A DNA stretch of 64,000 nucleotides, from positions 18,110,193-18,174,192 of the forward strand of contig JAJLRJ010000010.1 in NCBI GenBank assembly GCA_024195265.1. The letters run 5' to 3'. Every line of letters begins with the position of its first letter. Within the stretch, counting starts at the first letter, position 1. A program made the position numbers and the translations under genes. Source of the DNA: Dendrophyllia cribrosa (Eukaryota > Cnidaria > Anthozoa > Scleractinia > Dendrophylliidae). Positions 23,349-34,309 of the stretch are shown piece by piece. The notes below the pieces were generated by a model. It saw nothing but the letters and a program-made list of their open reading frames with translations. It was not told the DNA's origin and made no database searches.

Positions 23349-24149
23349 ATGTTCCCAAAGACTATTACCTTGCAGTTGGATTTTGACAAATCGCTCAAAA
23401 CTCCCAAAGTCAGTTCCCAAGACTCGTATTATTCCATGAAAATTCGAACACACCAGCTGGGTATGTACTGCGCAAACGACGAAAACATTTACTGTTTTCT
23501 CTACGACGAGACCATCGGTACCACGGGACCAAATGAGGTTATATCTCTTTTGGATTATTTACTTGTTGAACTTGAAAACAAGCTTGGAAAGCATCACCAC
23601 CTTATTATCATATATTGTGACAATGCTCCCGGGCAATTCAAGGAGTCTTTTCTGTTCTTTTACCTGGACCACATGGTAAGAACACGACAATTTCTAAGAG
23701 TTGACTTAAAATTTTTGCTTGAGGGTCACACTTACTCTGTTTGTGATAGACGATTTGCAAGCATACAAACGCTTTACCAAAGCCAAGAAATTGTTGATGT
23801 TCCACGAAAATGGGCAACAGTTTTAGAACAAGGCAAACTAGCCAACGTCAAAGTTTACTGGGTTACACTAGACATGATAAAAGACTATAAATCGTTCCTT
23901 CGACTACAGTACGTCAGCCGGAATGAAGATTTGGAGAACGAAAAATTTCAGGTCCGAGACATCGCCTGGCTCAATTTCGGATACGGAGAAAGGATTGATG
24001 CAAATGGAGATCTTCAATTGGTACACCATCCTGATTGCGTCTTGATAAGATTCGAAATGAATCCTAAACAATTACCACGGAAAGTTTCCTTTCTCAAGAA
24101 GAAACAAGGTATGGCACTAAGACCAGAACTTCTTACTACTTTTCGATAG
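23349..24149 (+). CDS. Transposase-like protein, C-terminal half (DUF7869-like)
   Basis: A 266-codon open frame; coding probably begins a little inside it, at LQLDFDKSLKTPKVSSQDSY, because TTACCTTGCAG just before TTGGATTTTGAC is a good splice acceptor. Features: YYSMKIRTHQLGMY, an acidic IIIYCDNAPGQFKESFLF block, FLEGHTYSVCDRRFASI (Gly-His and an Arg-Phe pair) and a terminal basic LPRKVSFLKKK. This layout (LDFDK..TPK, YCDN..GQ, GHT..D..F) is that of the metazoan family labelled DUF7869 in many gene models, probably derived from a DNA transposon. The N-terminal half is not upstream, so this is a 5'-truncated copy. I infer the family from motifs only. Confidence 0.6.
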   Translation: MFPKTITLQLDFDKSLKTPKVSSQDSYYSMKIRTHQLGMYCANDENIYCFLYDETIGTTGPNEVISLLDYLLVELENKLGKHHHLIIIYCDNAPGQFKESFLFFYLDHMVRTRQFLRVDLKFLLEGHTYSVCDRRFASIQTLYQSQEIVDVPRKWATVLEQGKLANVKVYWVTLDMIKDYKSFLRLQYVSRNEDLENEKFQVRDIAWLNFGYGERIDANGDLQLVHHPDCVLIRFEMNPKQLPRKVSFLKKKQGMALRPELLTTFR

Positions 24150-24429
24150 GAAAGGAGGCCGGTGAGTAAGGACGTTAAACAATCTTGTGTTAAATTGGCA
24201 AAGAAGTACCTATCTGGAAATGCTATTCGATTTTATGAATCACTGCCGTCGGCGGATGAAGAAAATGACAGTTGTCAGTGACAAACATTGAAGTGAAAAG
24301 TGGTTCCCTGAGTGGTCCGTCAGTTGTTATACGAACCGCTGAGATGGACCGCTCACGAACCTTAATTTACTTGCGTTTTTTTGTAAAGATATTCAAAAGG
24401 AAATTTTTTGGCAATTAGTAGAAGATAAA

Positions 24430-24725
24430 AAGGGCCCTCAAAGATGACATGACTATTCTTTCAAAGAAACGGCGATTATAAGAGCCGTTTGTTATTTAAA
24501 GTTTTGCAAGTCTCAGTCTGCTGATTAAACACTGTACATCAAGTAGTAATTGTTATTATAAAGGAAACTCAGCCTTGTTAAATAAGGTATGCTTTAAAAC
24601 AGTATTGTGTTTTTATTTATATTTGTATTTAAACCGGCTTGCTTTGGCTAGAAGAATTTCCACCTTCACACAGTGTTACAGCTGCTTTTTAAATGAAAAC
24701 TAGCCCAACTCATACAAAATGGACT
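24430..24725 (+). repeat. Shared 3' sequence of the transposase-like family, plus copy
   Basis: GACATGACTATTCTTTCAAA through AAGAATTTCCACCTTCACAC to AACTCATAC matches, with indels, the reverse complement of 26450-26655. The homology ends near 24725. It lies about 280 bp after the stop of the plus-strand frame. Confidence 0.8.
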
Positions 24726-26449
24726 TTTAAGCCGAATGCCTGTTATACCCGTATGAATTTCAGGTTTCTTAAGGACTATGCATACTGATACAGTATTTCC
24801 TCTAATTAGCCCGTCTTCTTTTAAGCTCCCTTCTAATAAGACCTCTTTCAGGTATAAAATTTAAATGCGCTCCCTCCATCCAGCCCTCTCACTGATTTTT
24901 TTCTTATCTTTTCCCTTCTGCTGTTACTTAATTATTTTGTCAGTCACCTGGCTTGATGTTTGTTAAAACAGGTTTTGTCATATAAGGCATGACCATGTTG
25001 AAGTGAATATTGAGCAGTAATTTCCTTTACATAAGTGTTGTAAACACACGATATCAAATTGGAAAAATATTTGATAAGCCCCTTCCTCTATTAAGGACCA
25101 GTTTGATGCTAACTACCTTGAAAACCGTGATTGAGGTCACTGAAAGGGGAATTGAATTTGACTGAAAACGAAAAACAGACCACAAGCCGCAAGTGAGTAT
25201 TTCATTCATTTCTGAAATGGTCTTAAATTCAGTCTTAATATGATTATTTGATATTTCTAGAGGATGTGCCCGCCATCTGCGCACATTCATGCTCCCTGAC
25301 TAGTTAATGCCCGGAAGGGGGATGATCGGAACAGGATTCATCGGCCATTACTCCCTCTTAGTGTTTACACGAGAGGGCGCACACGGGGATAGCGGAGCAC
25401 GTGGGCAAAATTTTCTTTATAATGTAAAAAGCATTACTTTATCTGAGTTAACATGCGATCAGGCGTTCTTTTTGGGGGAAGGGTGAGTGGGGGACGGGGA
25501 AAGGTTCTTAGTTTTGCTTTCTCTCCTCCGCGAAAAACAAAAAACAAACGACTGATCGCAGGTTATATCTGAGTAACGCTTCGAGGTGTATCATTTTACA
25601 GATCTTTACAATTACGTTTCTCAGCGAACGGTTAAATAAAAAGCTCAAAGTTGAAGTCCAGGTGTAGTTCACTGCCCTTCTCAGTGAAAGATTAGCGAAA
25701 TATTGACGCGAGTTTGCAAATTTGTGTTCGTCAAAACTGTTGGAGATATATCAGTTTGGGTGGCAGGAATACTGAAATTTTATACGTAGAAGGCCAAACG
25801 TCCCTTAGATTTCATGGAACAAACAAATATTTTAGCATACTCGTGAGTGCAAATGACCAAACTTGTCATCATTAGCATTAGCTAGCACTGCGCGGTGATA
25901 GAATCAGTTTACTGAAGTACTGACAAAATCTCTGAATGGAACAAGCTGTAGCCGAGATCTTCGCAGAATGTCTGACAGTTTTCCAGCCCCCGCCCAATTG
26001 CATGGCATCTCGATTTATTAAGTAGGAAATATCACTATGTTGTTAGCGTGCAAAAGTTAAAATAAGCCTGCTTAACCGGTTTTGGTTGCAACAAGGCTAT
26101 TCTGAATAAGAAATTGTCGGCAGACATGAGGGGACTAGTCCCGGGGACCAAGTCCCTTCCTGTGAACTACCCATTTTTGTCAAAAAATCTAGTCGCCGGG
26201 AAAACATGGGACTTTAGATCGGACGACGAGTACGAGATTGAGTATGAGTACGACTTTTAAAACTTAGTTCGCGTACTCTAAATAACCATTTACCACACAA
26301 ATGAAATTGATACTTTCACATGCCTCACCAATAAAAACAAATTCGGTGCACTGGAACAGATCAGAGATTTTTACAAAAATAATTTCAAGACTTTAAGCTC
26401 ATAGCGGGGGCAGCTGCAATGGAAACTATTCCTAGTGTCAGTATGAGTT
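24726..26449. other. Spacer between the two inverted 3' copies
   Basis: About 1.7 kb with no recognised gene or repeat. Near 26240 there is a short GACGAGTACGAG / GAGTATGAGTACG repetition. Confidence 0.5.
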
Positions 26450-26655
26450 GTGCTAGTTTTCGTTTAGAAAGTCAAATTAAGCAGCCGTATTAAACACTGT
26501 GTGAAGGTGGAAATTCTTCTAGTCAAAGCAAGGGGTTTAAATATAAATAAAACGCAATACCATATTAAAACATAGTTTATTTCAACAATTACTATGTAAT
26601 TTTAAATAACAATCATTGTAATCACTGTTTCTTTGAAAGAATAGTCATGTCATAT
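26450..26655 (-). repeat. Shared 3' sequence of the transposase-like family, minus copy
   Basis: The reverse complement matches 24430-24725: SLKYDMTILSKK codons at the start, a TTTATTTATATTTAAACC stretch, then the GAATTTCCACCTTCACAC block and AACTCATAC. It includes the end of the minus-strand ORF at 26622. Confidence 0.8.
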
Positions 26656-27650
26656 TTGAGAGACGCAAATCTTATTTCACTTTCTCGCCAGTGAGCATCG
26701 TGTTCCCTTCGTAATCGCTCTAATTCGCCGGTGCGTCTAACATTACCGTTTTTAATTTCGGAACATATATTGTTCATTTTGTTTTCAGTTTCATCACAGT
26801 ACTGACAAGTATCTGCCCTAGATTTTCGAAAACTTAATATATCTCGCAAGTCTTCGTTAAATATGTTTCTAAACGTGGAAAAACTAATCACAGGGCCCTT
26901 ATTTTTTATCTTTGATAGGTTCGTTTTAAAATGAGGATTTTTTTCCACAAATTCTCGCCACATTTTTCTCATGGACATATTAGAGTCAAAGTACCTGTTC
27001 TGAGTTCTTGCGCGTCTATAATGCGACTTACTCGCCTTTTTTGAACAGATAAAGTCAATTACAGCCTTCCGCGCTTCTGGCAAAAGTTTTCTTGTTTTAT
27101 TTCCGTGCCTTCCTCTCATGTCTTGCTGTATAGAAACACCATCGTCTTCCAGCTTCTTGAAAAGAACTACTATTTTCGCGTCAGAGAATCCGTAACATTT
27201 CTCAAATGCGCCTCGGCAAACTGTTCCTAACGATGGTATTTTGTAGGTGACCCTCCTGAGTCCACTGGGACAAACTCTGACTTCCATTAGGCTTGAAAGA
27301 ATGTAATTTTGTTCGTTGTAACTTTTCTGATAAAAGCTCTGTCTCAGCAGCCGTATTAATTGACGATATTCACCTGGTGGCCGACGCATTAAACAACCTT
27401 GATCACATGAACAAAGTAAAGACATTCTTGCTATATCTTGATGAGGTCTGTTTATCCGTGCAGTTACTTTTCTCCGTTTGCTAACGTACATCTTCTTTAG
27501 TTTAGCGTTGGCTTTATTACGCCCTCTTTCAACCGAACTTGCGAGTGGAGGCCCATTTCGGAAATATATCCAAGGATTTTCGGCGTCGAAGCGATATACC
27601 AGGTTGTTTAAGTCCAGATGTTCATCGGATGCACTAGAAACCGAAGCCAT
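26622..27650 (-). CDS. Transposase-like protein, N-terminal half
   Basis: Open frame from the ATG at 27650 (342 codons; an upstream TTG at 27695 is in frame but unlikely). The first part is polar; CSCDQGCL near residue 95 and CQYCDETENKMN near residue 290 are Cys-pair motifs that may bind metal, and SKSHYRRARTQNRYFDSNMS is typical of this family. It stops after YDMTILSKKQ, exactly where homology to the 3' sequence at 24430 starts. In relatives the LDFDK..TPK half should follow, so this looks like an internal-deletion or alternatively ended copy. No function is established. Confidence 0.6.
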   Translation of the reverse strand: MASVSSASDEHLDLNNLVYRFDAENPWIYFRNGPPLASSVERGRNKANAKLKKMYVSKRRKVTARINRPHQDIARMSLLCSCDQGCLMRRPPGEYRQLIRLLRQSFYQKSYNEQNYILSSLMEVRVCPSGLRRVTYKIPSLGTVCRGAFEKCYGFSDAKIVVLFKKLEDDGVSIQQDMRGRHGNKTRKLLPEARKAVIDFICSKKASKSHYRRARTQNRYFDSNMSMRKMWREFVEKNPHFKTNLSKIKNKGPVISFSTFRNIFNEDLRDILSFRKSRADTCQYCDETENKMNNICSEIKNGNVRRTGELERLRREHDAHWRESEIRFASLKYDMTILSKKQ

Positions 27651-28397
27651 TGCCCTTGTTTTACGTGCAAGAAAATAATTTCTAAAAAGTGACAAACAAA
27701 AAAGTCGCTTTATAAAATAACTGGAAAAAATCGCGTTGATTCTCGAACATGCTACATGCTACAATTGCTGACGAATTTTCGCACGCGTCGTCACGCCTTT
27801 CAACATGTCCATCACCGCCCACTCCAAAACTGTTGTGTAACCACTAAATTCTCGAATGATCGAATTACCCTAGCCTGCTTCTAACAGCGTTACCGTGAGC
27901 CTAGCCAGGCATGTTTTCCGAGCCGCGCAAAGCGCGAGACAAAAAAAAAACGGCGAGATGAATTGAAGTTTGTAAGTGTCTTCCGTTTGGGCCCTGAATG
28001 TCAGAAAAGCAATTCGGGAAGAAAACAGAGACACAGAATTTGCGTGACACTTAAGCCAAACGTGATCCCGCTCCTCCCTCGTCGGGGCCGTGTTCTCGCG
28101 GCGACCTTTGCCCTAGTACAGCTCCATGTTGAGTTCGATCAGAAAAATGTGTTTTCGTGGGAAAGTCAACATGATGGAAGTGCGATTTTAGGTAAGAATT
28201 TTTGCGCCATTTGTGTTTACCTTTCGAGTTGCCAAGACTTTCAGAAAATTGTTAAGCTTTTAATACATTTATTTCCATGTTGTTTCATTTAGAGCCACAT
28301 AATTGTCTCAAATAAGAGTAAACTTCCACTGATCAACGCAACTGAAGAAGGCCATACATGCTATACATTATTATTGATTACATTATTGCGAGTCATG
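27651..28397. other. Intergenic sequence upstream of the minus-strand transposase-like gene
   Basis: Presumed promoter and 5' UTR of the minus-strand gene. A 109-codon plus frame at 27963 ending near a GTAAGA could be a small first exon, but nothing else supports it. Confidence 0.45.
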
Positions 28398-31300
28398 AAA
28401 TGTTAAATTTGATTACAAGCCACCAACGATATTCTCTGACCATTCCCAGATCATTTGCTGGATAAAGAGCTCTCCAACAATCCCGTCCCAGACAGTACCT
28501 AAATCACAAATCAATACATTTAATTTACCAAAACAATTTAATTGGAATAAAGATTCAGCACAAAATTTCATTAGCGTCCTGGAAATGGATGAATTTAAAT
28601 CAAAATTAAAGCTGTTTGAACAAACCGACTTTGCCTCAGACAGTGAAGGTGTAGAACTTGCAACTAAACAATTTACTAATTTACTCAATGAAATTGCACT
28701 GCGTTCTTTAAAACTGAATTGCGGAAAGAAACCATCACGAAACAAATCATCAAAAAAGTGGTTCGATAACGATTGCAAATTACTGAGAAGATATCTGAAA
28801 ATACTTTCCAACAAAAAACATAGAGAACCCTTTAATAAAGAGTTAAGAGAAGAATATCATAAAACTCATCGTAATTTCAAGAAGTTAATAAAACTAAAGA
28901 AAACGTCGCTTCTTAACTCTAAGATTGATAACCTTATTAACAACAAAGACAACTATGAATTTTGGAACTATCTAAAAACATTCAATGAAGACAACCACCG
29001 TGTTAAAAATGAAGATAAAGTACCAACTGATTCATTATTTACACATTTCAAAATCTTACATTCGAAACCAAATCCAATCCGTTCTTTAAAAAATGAGATA
29101 TCCGCATTAGAAAACGATAAAGATAATCACAACCACTTAGATGAACCTTTTTCCTTAAAAGAAATTGAAAATGCAACAAAACTATTAAAATCAAGAAAAG
29201 CTGCTGGCTTTGACAGAATTCGCAACGAAATGCTAAAAACAGGCACATGTTATCTTAAACCTGCGATCTGTAAACTCTTCAATTTGATACTAAAATGTGG
29301 GTCCTTTCCTTCAACTTGGTGTGAAGGTGTAATCACCCCTATTTACAAATCCGGCAACAAATTAGATCCATCAAATTACAGAGGAATCTGCATTAATAGC
29401 TGTCTTGGAAAATTGTTTACATCAGTTATGAACATCAGACTGCAACGCTACTTAACTGAAGAAAACATTCTACATCGTGCTCAAATTGGATTTCTACCAA
29501 ACCATCGCACATCGGATCACATCTTTACTCTTCGTACACTAATTGATAAACATGTAACACATGCCAATAAAGGTAAATTATTCACCTGTTTTATTGACTT
29601 TAAAAAAGCTTTTGATTCAGTTTGGCATGAAGGCCTATTTTATAAACTACTGAAAAACAAAATTGGAGGAAAATTTTACGACCTAATTAAAAATCTCTAT
29701 TCAAATTCAAAATGTTCTATTAAATCTAATCACCAAAGGACAGAATATTTTAATTATGCAAATGGTGTTAAACAAGGTTGCATTCTCTCACCAATGCTTT
29801 TTAACCTATATCTAAATGAAATTCCTACTCGTCTTGATTCAATGAACACGGATGCAATATTATTACCTGATGGATCGCGTCTTAATTGTCTACTTTATGC
29901 TGACGATCTAGTTCTGATTTCTCACACAGCTACAGGATTACAAACAGCATTAAATACACTATCCCAGTTCTGTAATGACTGGTTACTGAACATAAATCCG
30001 AAGAAAACGAAAGTGCTTATTTTCCAAAAGAAACTTAGAAAATCAACTTTAGAAAAGCAAAATTTTTACATTAACAGTGACAAAATAGAAATTGTAAGTA
30101 ACTATACTTATCTTGGCGTTAATTTTTCATGATCAGCAAACGGAAACTTCAGAGATCACAAAACAAATTTAAAAGAGAAAACTAGAAGATCTATATTTGC
30201 AACACGACGTTACCTAGATTTCTCAAAATTACCAATTGACATTGGCCGTTTTTATGCTACAGACGTTAATATCGTCTGAGACGTTAAAGTCGTCTCGAGA
30301 CGACTTTAACGTCAAGTATAAAAACGGAAAATAAGCCAGACGGATTTAACGTCTGACGACTTTAACGTCTTCTTTTAAGTGCGTCGTTCAGACGCACTTA
30401 ACAGACGACTTTAACGTCTCAGACGTTAAATACGTCTAGTATAAAAACGGGACGGCCTTAACGAGGACGAATTTAGCCCTATTTGTATATTCGTGCTCTT
30501 AAAATTTATTTGGGGACGACTTTTGTCGTGTCCAGTTACTTCCGAGAATAGTTTTTTTTTAGAAAATCTCGTGTTTTTCTCTGTGGCCATCTACTTTAAT
30601 GCGTCCCGTTTTTATACCAGACGCATTTAACGTCTCTAGCATAAAAACGGCCAATGTCAACAAAATTTTTGATTCTCTATTCTTCCCGATTCTCACATAT
30701 GGTTCGGAGGTTTGGGGAATTTATGACAAAAATGATTATAACTCATGGGAAAAAGACATAATTGAACGAACCCATATTTATTTCTGCAAACTTTTCCTTG
30801 GAGTCAATAAGCAATGCCCCAATGTTGCATGTAGAAATGAACTCGGCAGACTATCACTAAAAGGAAAAATCGACATAAATATAATTAAATTTTGGTTGCA
30901 CTTGGAAAATTTACCAGAAGACAATATTGCCAAACAATGCTATTATCTGTCTAAAGATATGGCAGACAAAAATTAGCTAAATCTAACACAAAGAGTAAAT
31001 TCGTTATGTAACATTTCAAATCTAAACATCTCAAATTTAGACATTAGTAATTGTAATAACATTGTTACACGTATTCGACCAACTGTTAATAAAACTTCAA
31101 CTAGCCATCAACTTAATCTGTTAAATTTAAATAAAAAACTTAAATTCTACTCTGTCTTTAAAAAAGATTGTCACAAAACTGACCTTTTGGACTCAATAAA
31201 AAATAGACTTCACAAAAAACAAATCAATAAATTTCGCCTTGGAAACCACAACTTAAGAATTGAAACTGGCAGGCATAACAAGACACCTGAAAATCTGAGA

Positions 31301-31549
31301 ATCTGCTACCTCTGCCATTTAAACGAAATTGAAAATGAAACACACTTTCTATTCAATTGCCATCATTACAGCGATACACGCAAGAAATTTTTCAATGAAA
31401 TAAATGACAAATACCCAAATTTTAATGACTTAGACAATATCTCAAAAATTTTGTTCCTTTTTAATAACGCTGATCCGTTTGTCTGTAGAACTGTTGCTGC
31501 TTATATTTATGATTCAATGTTAAAGCGACAATCAATGATGCTCATCTGA
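28398..31549 (+). pseudogene. LINE ORF2: endonuclease end, reverse transcriptase, zinc motif
   Basis: Visible blocks are KSRKAAGFDRIRNEML, NYRGICINSCLGKLF, RAQIGFLPNHRTSDHI, TCFIDFKKAFDSVW, GVKQGCILSPMLFNLY, LLYADDLVLIS (catalytic YADD) and, near the end, CYLCHLNEIENETHFLFNC (a C-x2-C...H...C motif). An in-frame TGA lies at about 30130 after LGVNFS and an in-frame TAG at about 30974 after DMADKN; the 412 bp MITE shifts the frame by one. All three frame changes are accounted for: codons before and after the MITE agree once it is removed. Confidence 0.9.
30244..30655. mobile_element. MITE rich in GACGTTAA/TTAACGTC words
   Basis: GGCCGTTTTTATGCT at the left end and AGCATAAAAACGGCC at the right are perfect inverted repeats; a GTATAAAAACGG copy recurs inside. 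The first 200 bp consist largely of GACGTT, AACGTC and TCGTCT words forming many nested hairpins, for example CGTCTCGAGACG. The element interrupts the LINE ORF. The duplication length is ambiguous, at most 2 bp. Confidence 0.85.
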
Positions 31550-31605
31550 TTTTATAACATAGCTAGAATTTTCACGTTATCAAATTTAATAGCGCGAGCG
31601 TGCTT

Positions 31606-31636
<31 letters not shown>

Positions 31637-31665
31637 ACGATTTTCTAGCGGGATAAATATGTTAT

Positions 31666-31858
31666 AAAACAATTAGTTCATGCTGCAGCTGTGCGTATGT
31701 CGAGATATTGAGCACTTGGGAAGTTTGGAGAGCACTCAAGAGGCTAGAGTTGCACTCGGCTGCGCCTCGTGCAACTCTTACACCTCTTTCGTGCTCTCCA
31801 AACTTCCTGCGTGCTCAATATCTCGACATACGCACGCTGACGCATGAACTAATTGTTA
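31666..31858. mobile_element. Foldback element in the LINE 3' region
   Basis: The arms 31666-31737 and 31786-31858 are near-complementary: AACAATTAGTTCATGC, GCGTATGTCGAGATATTGAG and AAGTTTGGAGAGCAC on the left are mirrored on the right. The 48 bp loop contains a smaller hairpin (GAGTTGCAC/GTGCAACTC). Confidence 0.85.
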
Positions 31859-31934
31859 AATTAGACATGACTATTTTATATAACATAAGTTATATTAGGT
31901 AATACCATGTATATATATGGGAATACTGAATAAA

Positions 31935-31961
31935 TTGTTGTTGTTGTTGTTGTTGTTGTTG
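31935..31961. repeat. (TTG)n LINE tail
   Basis: Nine TTG units ending the LINE; several non-LTR clades finish with short tandem repeats rather than poly-A. Confidence 0.9.
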
Positions 31962-31967
31962 CTATAT

Positions 31968-32641
31968 AACCACATGTGAGTTAAAATGTAAAAGCCTTTA
32001 GTAAGTTACGGAGCGGCACTGAAATAAAAGTTCCGCCTGTCATTTCGACATATTTATCCTCGATCAAGAAGTTTATAATGATCGGTCCGATAAAGAATGT
32101 CCACTCGGGAGTTCGAAAATTATAAAATAAACAGTTCAAGTGGAGGCAATTAAGGGCTTAAGATAAATTTTCCACCGGCTAAATGAGGGCGGACTTTTGA
32201 AAACATTTCTAATTAAGCTTATAAGCTTGTTTTCTTGGAACTGAATTTGCAAGGACAGCATAGGAGTTTCGCTGAATCGCAGAATCACTCACTTTTGTTC
32301 TGTGAGAGCAAATGTCTTGAGCGCTCATGCAGTGTTTAAGATTTTTTTCCGTGTTGTTCATCAAGGACATCAATAAGCTTATGTAAGATTGTCGAGCGGG
32401 CAAACGCTTATTTCTAACCCTGTGCCCTGTATATTACTGACAAGTCTAAAACAAAATCAAAAGCTCGATTAAACAGTTTGGAGGAGTTATAGTTGTCTTC
32501 AAGCTTTTATTTACCGAAAAACAAATAGGCGGCTATTAGAAAGCAGTTTATGAGCTTCCAATTAATCATTTGATGATACAATTGACACTTAAGCTTAAAC
32601 TAGGATCCGTAATTTACAGTACGGACCGAGAAAACGAGGTT
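31968..32641. other. Intergenic sequence, nothing recognised
   Basis: No coding, RNA or repeat feature I can support. Confidence 0.5.
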
Positions 32642-32918
32642 ATAGTAAGATGTTTGTTATATATCTTGATCCGGGAGCAGTTCTCTGGAACAGCCTACCC
32701 TGTCATATGAGAGAAATGGAATCTCTAGGTCAATTTAAACGATCAGCTTATCTGAATTTTTAATGTAAGCTACACACGGCATTCATGAAAAACAGGTTTA
32801 TTTAGATTAGTTGTAGTTAGCTTTGTAATTTGTTTAGGCTAGTTAGGTTAGCTAGGTTAGGTTTCCTGAGAATTTTACCGTGTTTAAATAAAGATTTACA
32901 GTTTACAGTTTACAGGGT
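32642..32918 (+). pseudogene. LINE 3'-end fragment (LWNSLP type)
   Basis: The plus strand reads YLDPGAVLWNSLPCHMREME then SLGQFKRSAYLNF and a stop near 32763. The LWNSLP...SL..FK signature ends the ORF of a widespread animal LINE group. The 3' UTR ends in ATAAAG and a (TTTACAG)n tail (32893-32918). Heavily 5' truncated. Confidence 0.78.
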
Positions 32919-33612
32919 AAAAGAAAATATTTCGAATGGGTAAATTTGACTGACATCGCACGTCAATGGAAAGAAACGAGCGCGAGTTAATGCTTTCGAT
33001 CCGTACGAGGACTACACTGGAAAACAAAAATGAACTGACCTCTCTGTTGTTTATAATAAACAATTATCGGACGAGATTGAGCAAAATATCGTGATTTCTC
33101 AGTGGCGAGCAGATCAATTATTTGCTGATGCCGAAAGCAGAGGCAAATAATTGATCTGCCACGGACACTACGAGATACTGACAAATTACGATATTCAAAA
33201 ACCGAATTCAATAATTGTTTTATCATTCAAACAGCGAAATTGTTTTTCAAATTTTGTTTAAACTTATAGTTTTAAGAGTACATCTTTTAACATGACGAGA
33301 AGCTAAGTGTACGCTGCCGCTTTACAGAAAAGCAACCGCTATTTCCTCACTTAGTAACGGAACTTTATTATTTTGCACCACGAAATGCAAATGCAATATA
33401 GATACAGTTTTCGCGACAATGTTTGAAAATTAAAAACCTCAAACTGTTCAGCCAAGGACAAGAATTCCAGCCAGTTCACTCTTCAAATCAGTCACTTCAC
33501 TTCCAAAAGTTCACTTACTAATTTATTCATTTTTGATGCTAAAAACTGCATTATATAACAGTTCTGGTTACCATTAACACTGAAATCAACTGATTTGTGC
33601 AGTCACGGACCG
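32919..33612. other. Intergenic sequence with a short inverted repeat
   Basis: GCAGATCAATTATTTGC (33108 on) is mirrored by GCAAATAATTGATCTGC (33143 on). Otherwise nothing recognised. Confidence 0.6.
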
Positions 33613-34031
33613 TGTCCAAGCCATTCCCGTCGCTGAAAATTGAGGGGGCTTGCCGTAACCCGATATGCTGCGACATAGCCCAGGGACAGGGCTAACAGCC
33701 GCTGGTTGTCTGGGGGTTGTGCGTCAAAACCACAGGGGTGGGGACGGGGGAGTTTTGACACTTTCAGTGGAATTCAACCTGTTGGTCTGTTGTATTTCGA
33801 GTTGAAATCCGTTTAAATAAATGTTAGTGCAGTCAGTTTTAAGTGAAAATTTTTTTAGCTGGCCTGTGGTTGGGCCGCCTTGGTCAGGACTAACCGTGGG
33901 TGGGTGGCTGGGGAGCCGGTGTTGTGTGTCCGAGGAACAGGGGTGGGCAGAGGAGACTTTTTAAGACTTTGACTGAAATTCAATTGGTTGGCCTGTCTTA
34001 GTCTTGGCAGCCATGTTTTGTCAAATCCAGT
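33613..34031. mobile_element. Terminal-inverted-repeat element, copy 2 (left end missing)
   Basis: Matches 17413-17828 with few differences over 416-419 bp and ends in the same CATGTTTTGTCAAATCCAGT terminus. The left terminal repeat and hairpin of copy 1 are absent; unrelated sequence abuts at about 33612. Confidence 0.9.
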
Positions 34032-34155
34032 TACATATATATATACAGTTATATAGTACATAGCACAAGCATGTAAAAAAGTTCCACGATTGGAAATTTC
34101 TCGGTAAATTATACTCTAACACAAGAGAAAACACTTTTTTCTTAAAACACCTATA

Positions 34156-34184
34156 TTTCGGCAGCGTACAGCTGCCTTCATCAG
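34156..34184 (-). ncRNA. Hammerhead-ribozyme-like core in Penelope 3' region, minus copy
   Basis: On the minus strand CTGATGA, a perfect 6 bp GGCAGC/GCTGCC stem and GAAA follow in hammerhead order. Penelope-like elements are known to carry hammerhead motifs. The outer helices and cleavage triplet are not clear to me, so activity is uncertain. Confidence 0.5.
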
Positions 34185-34309
34185 GGTGAATGGCTGACAA
34201 GGCGTTACACGCGATAAAAACCGTTACAACCGTTATATGTGCGCGCTAATCAAAAAGATTTTTAAACTGCGCGCGCTACAACAGCTAAATACAAATGCTG
34301 GTAAAACTG

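Larger units (their letters stand above)
28398..31967 (+). mobile_element. 5'-truncated non-LTR retrotransposon with (TTG)n tail
   Basis: Begins inside the endonuclease domain (PPTIFSDHSQIICWIK, frame open from about 28398), continues through the reverse transcriptase and a C-terminal zinc motif, and ends at a (TTG)n tail (31935-31961). It contains a MITE (30244-30655) and a foldback in the 3' UTR (31666-31858). The family differs from the L1/Tx1 copy at 3150: YADD instead of FADD and a different C-terminus, closer to the I/Jockey/CR1 side. No target duplication identified. Confidence 0.88.

Noticed and set aside
27963..28292. 109-codon plus-strand frame as a gene
   Set aside because: No domain, no convincing start context and only a weak donor-like GTAAGA; insufficient support.
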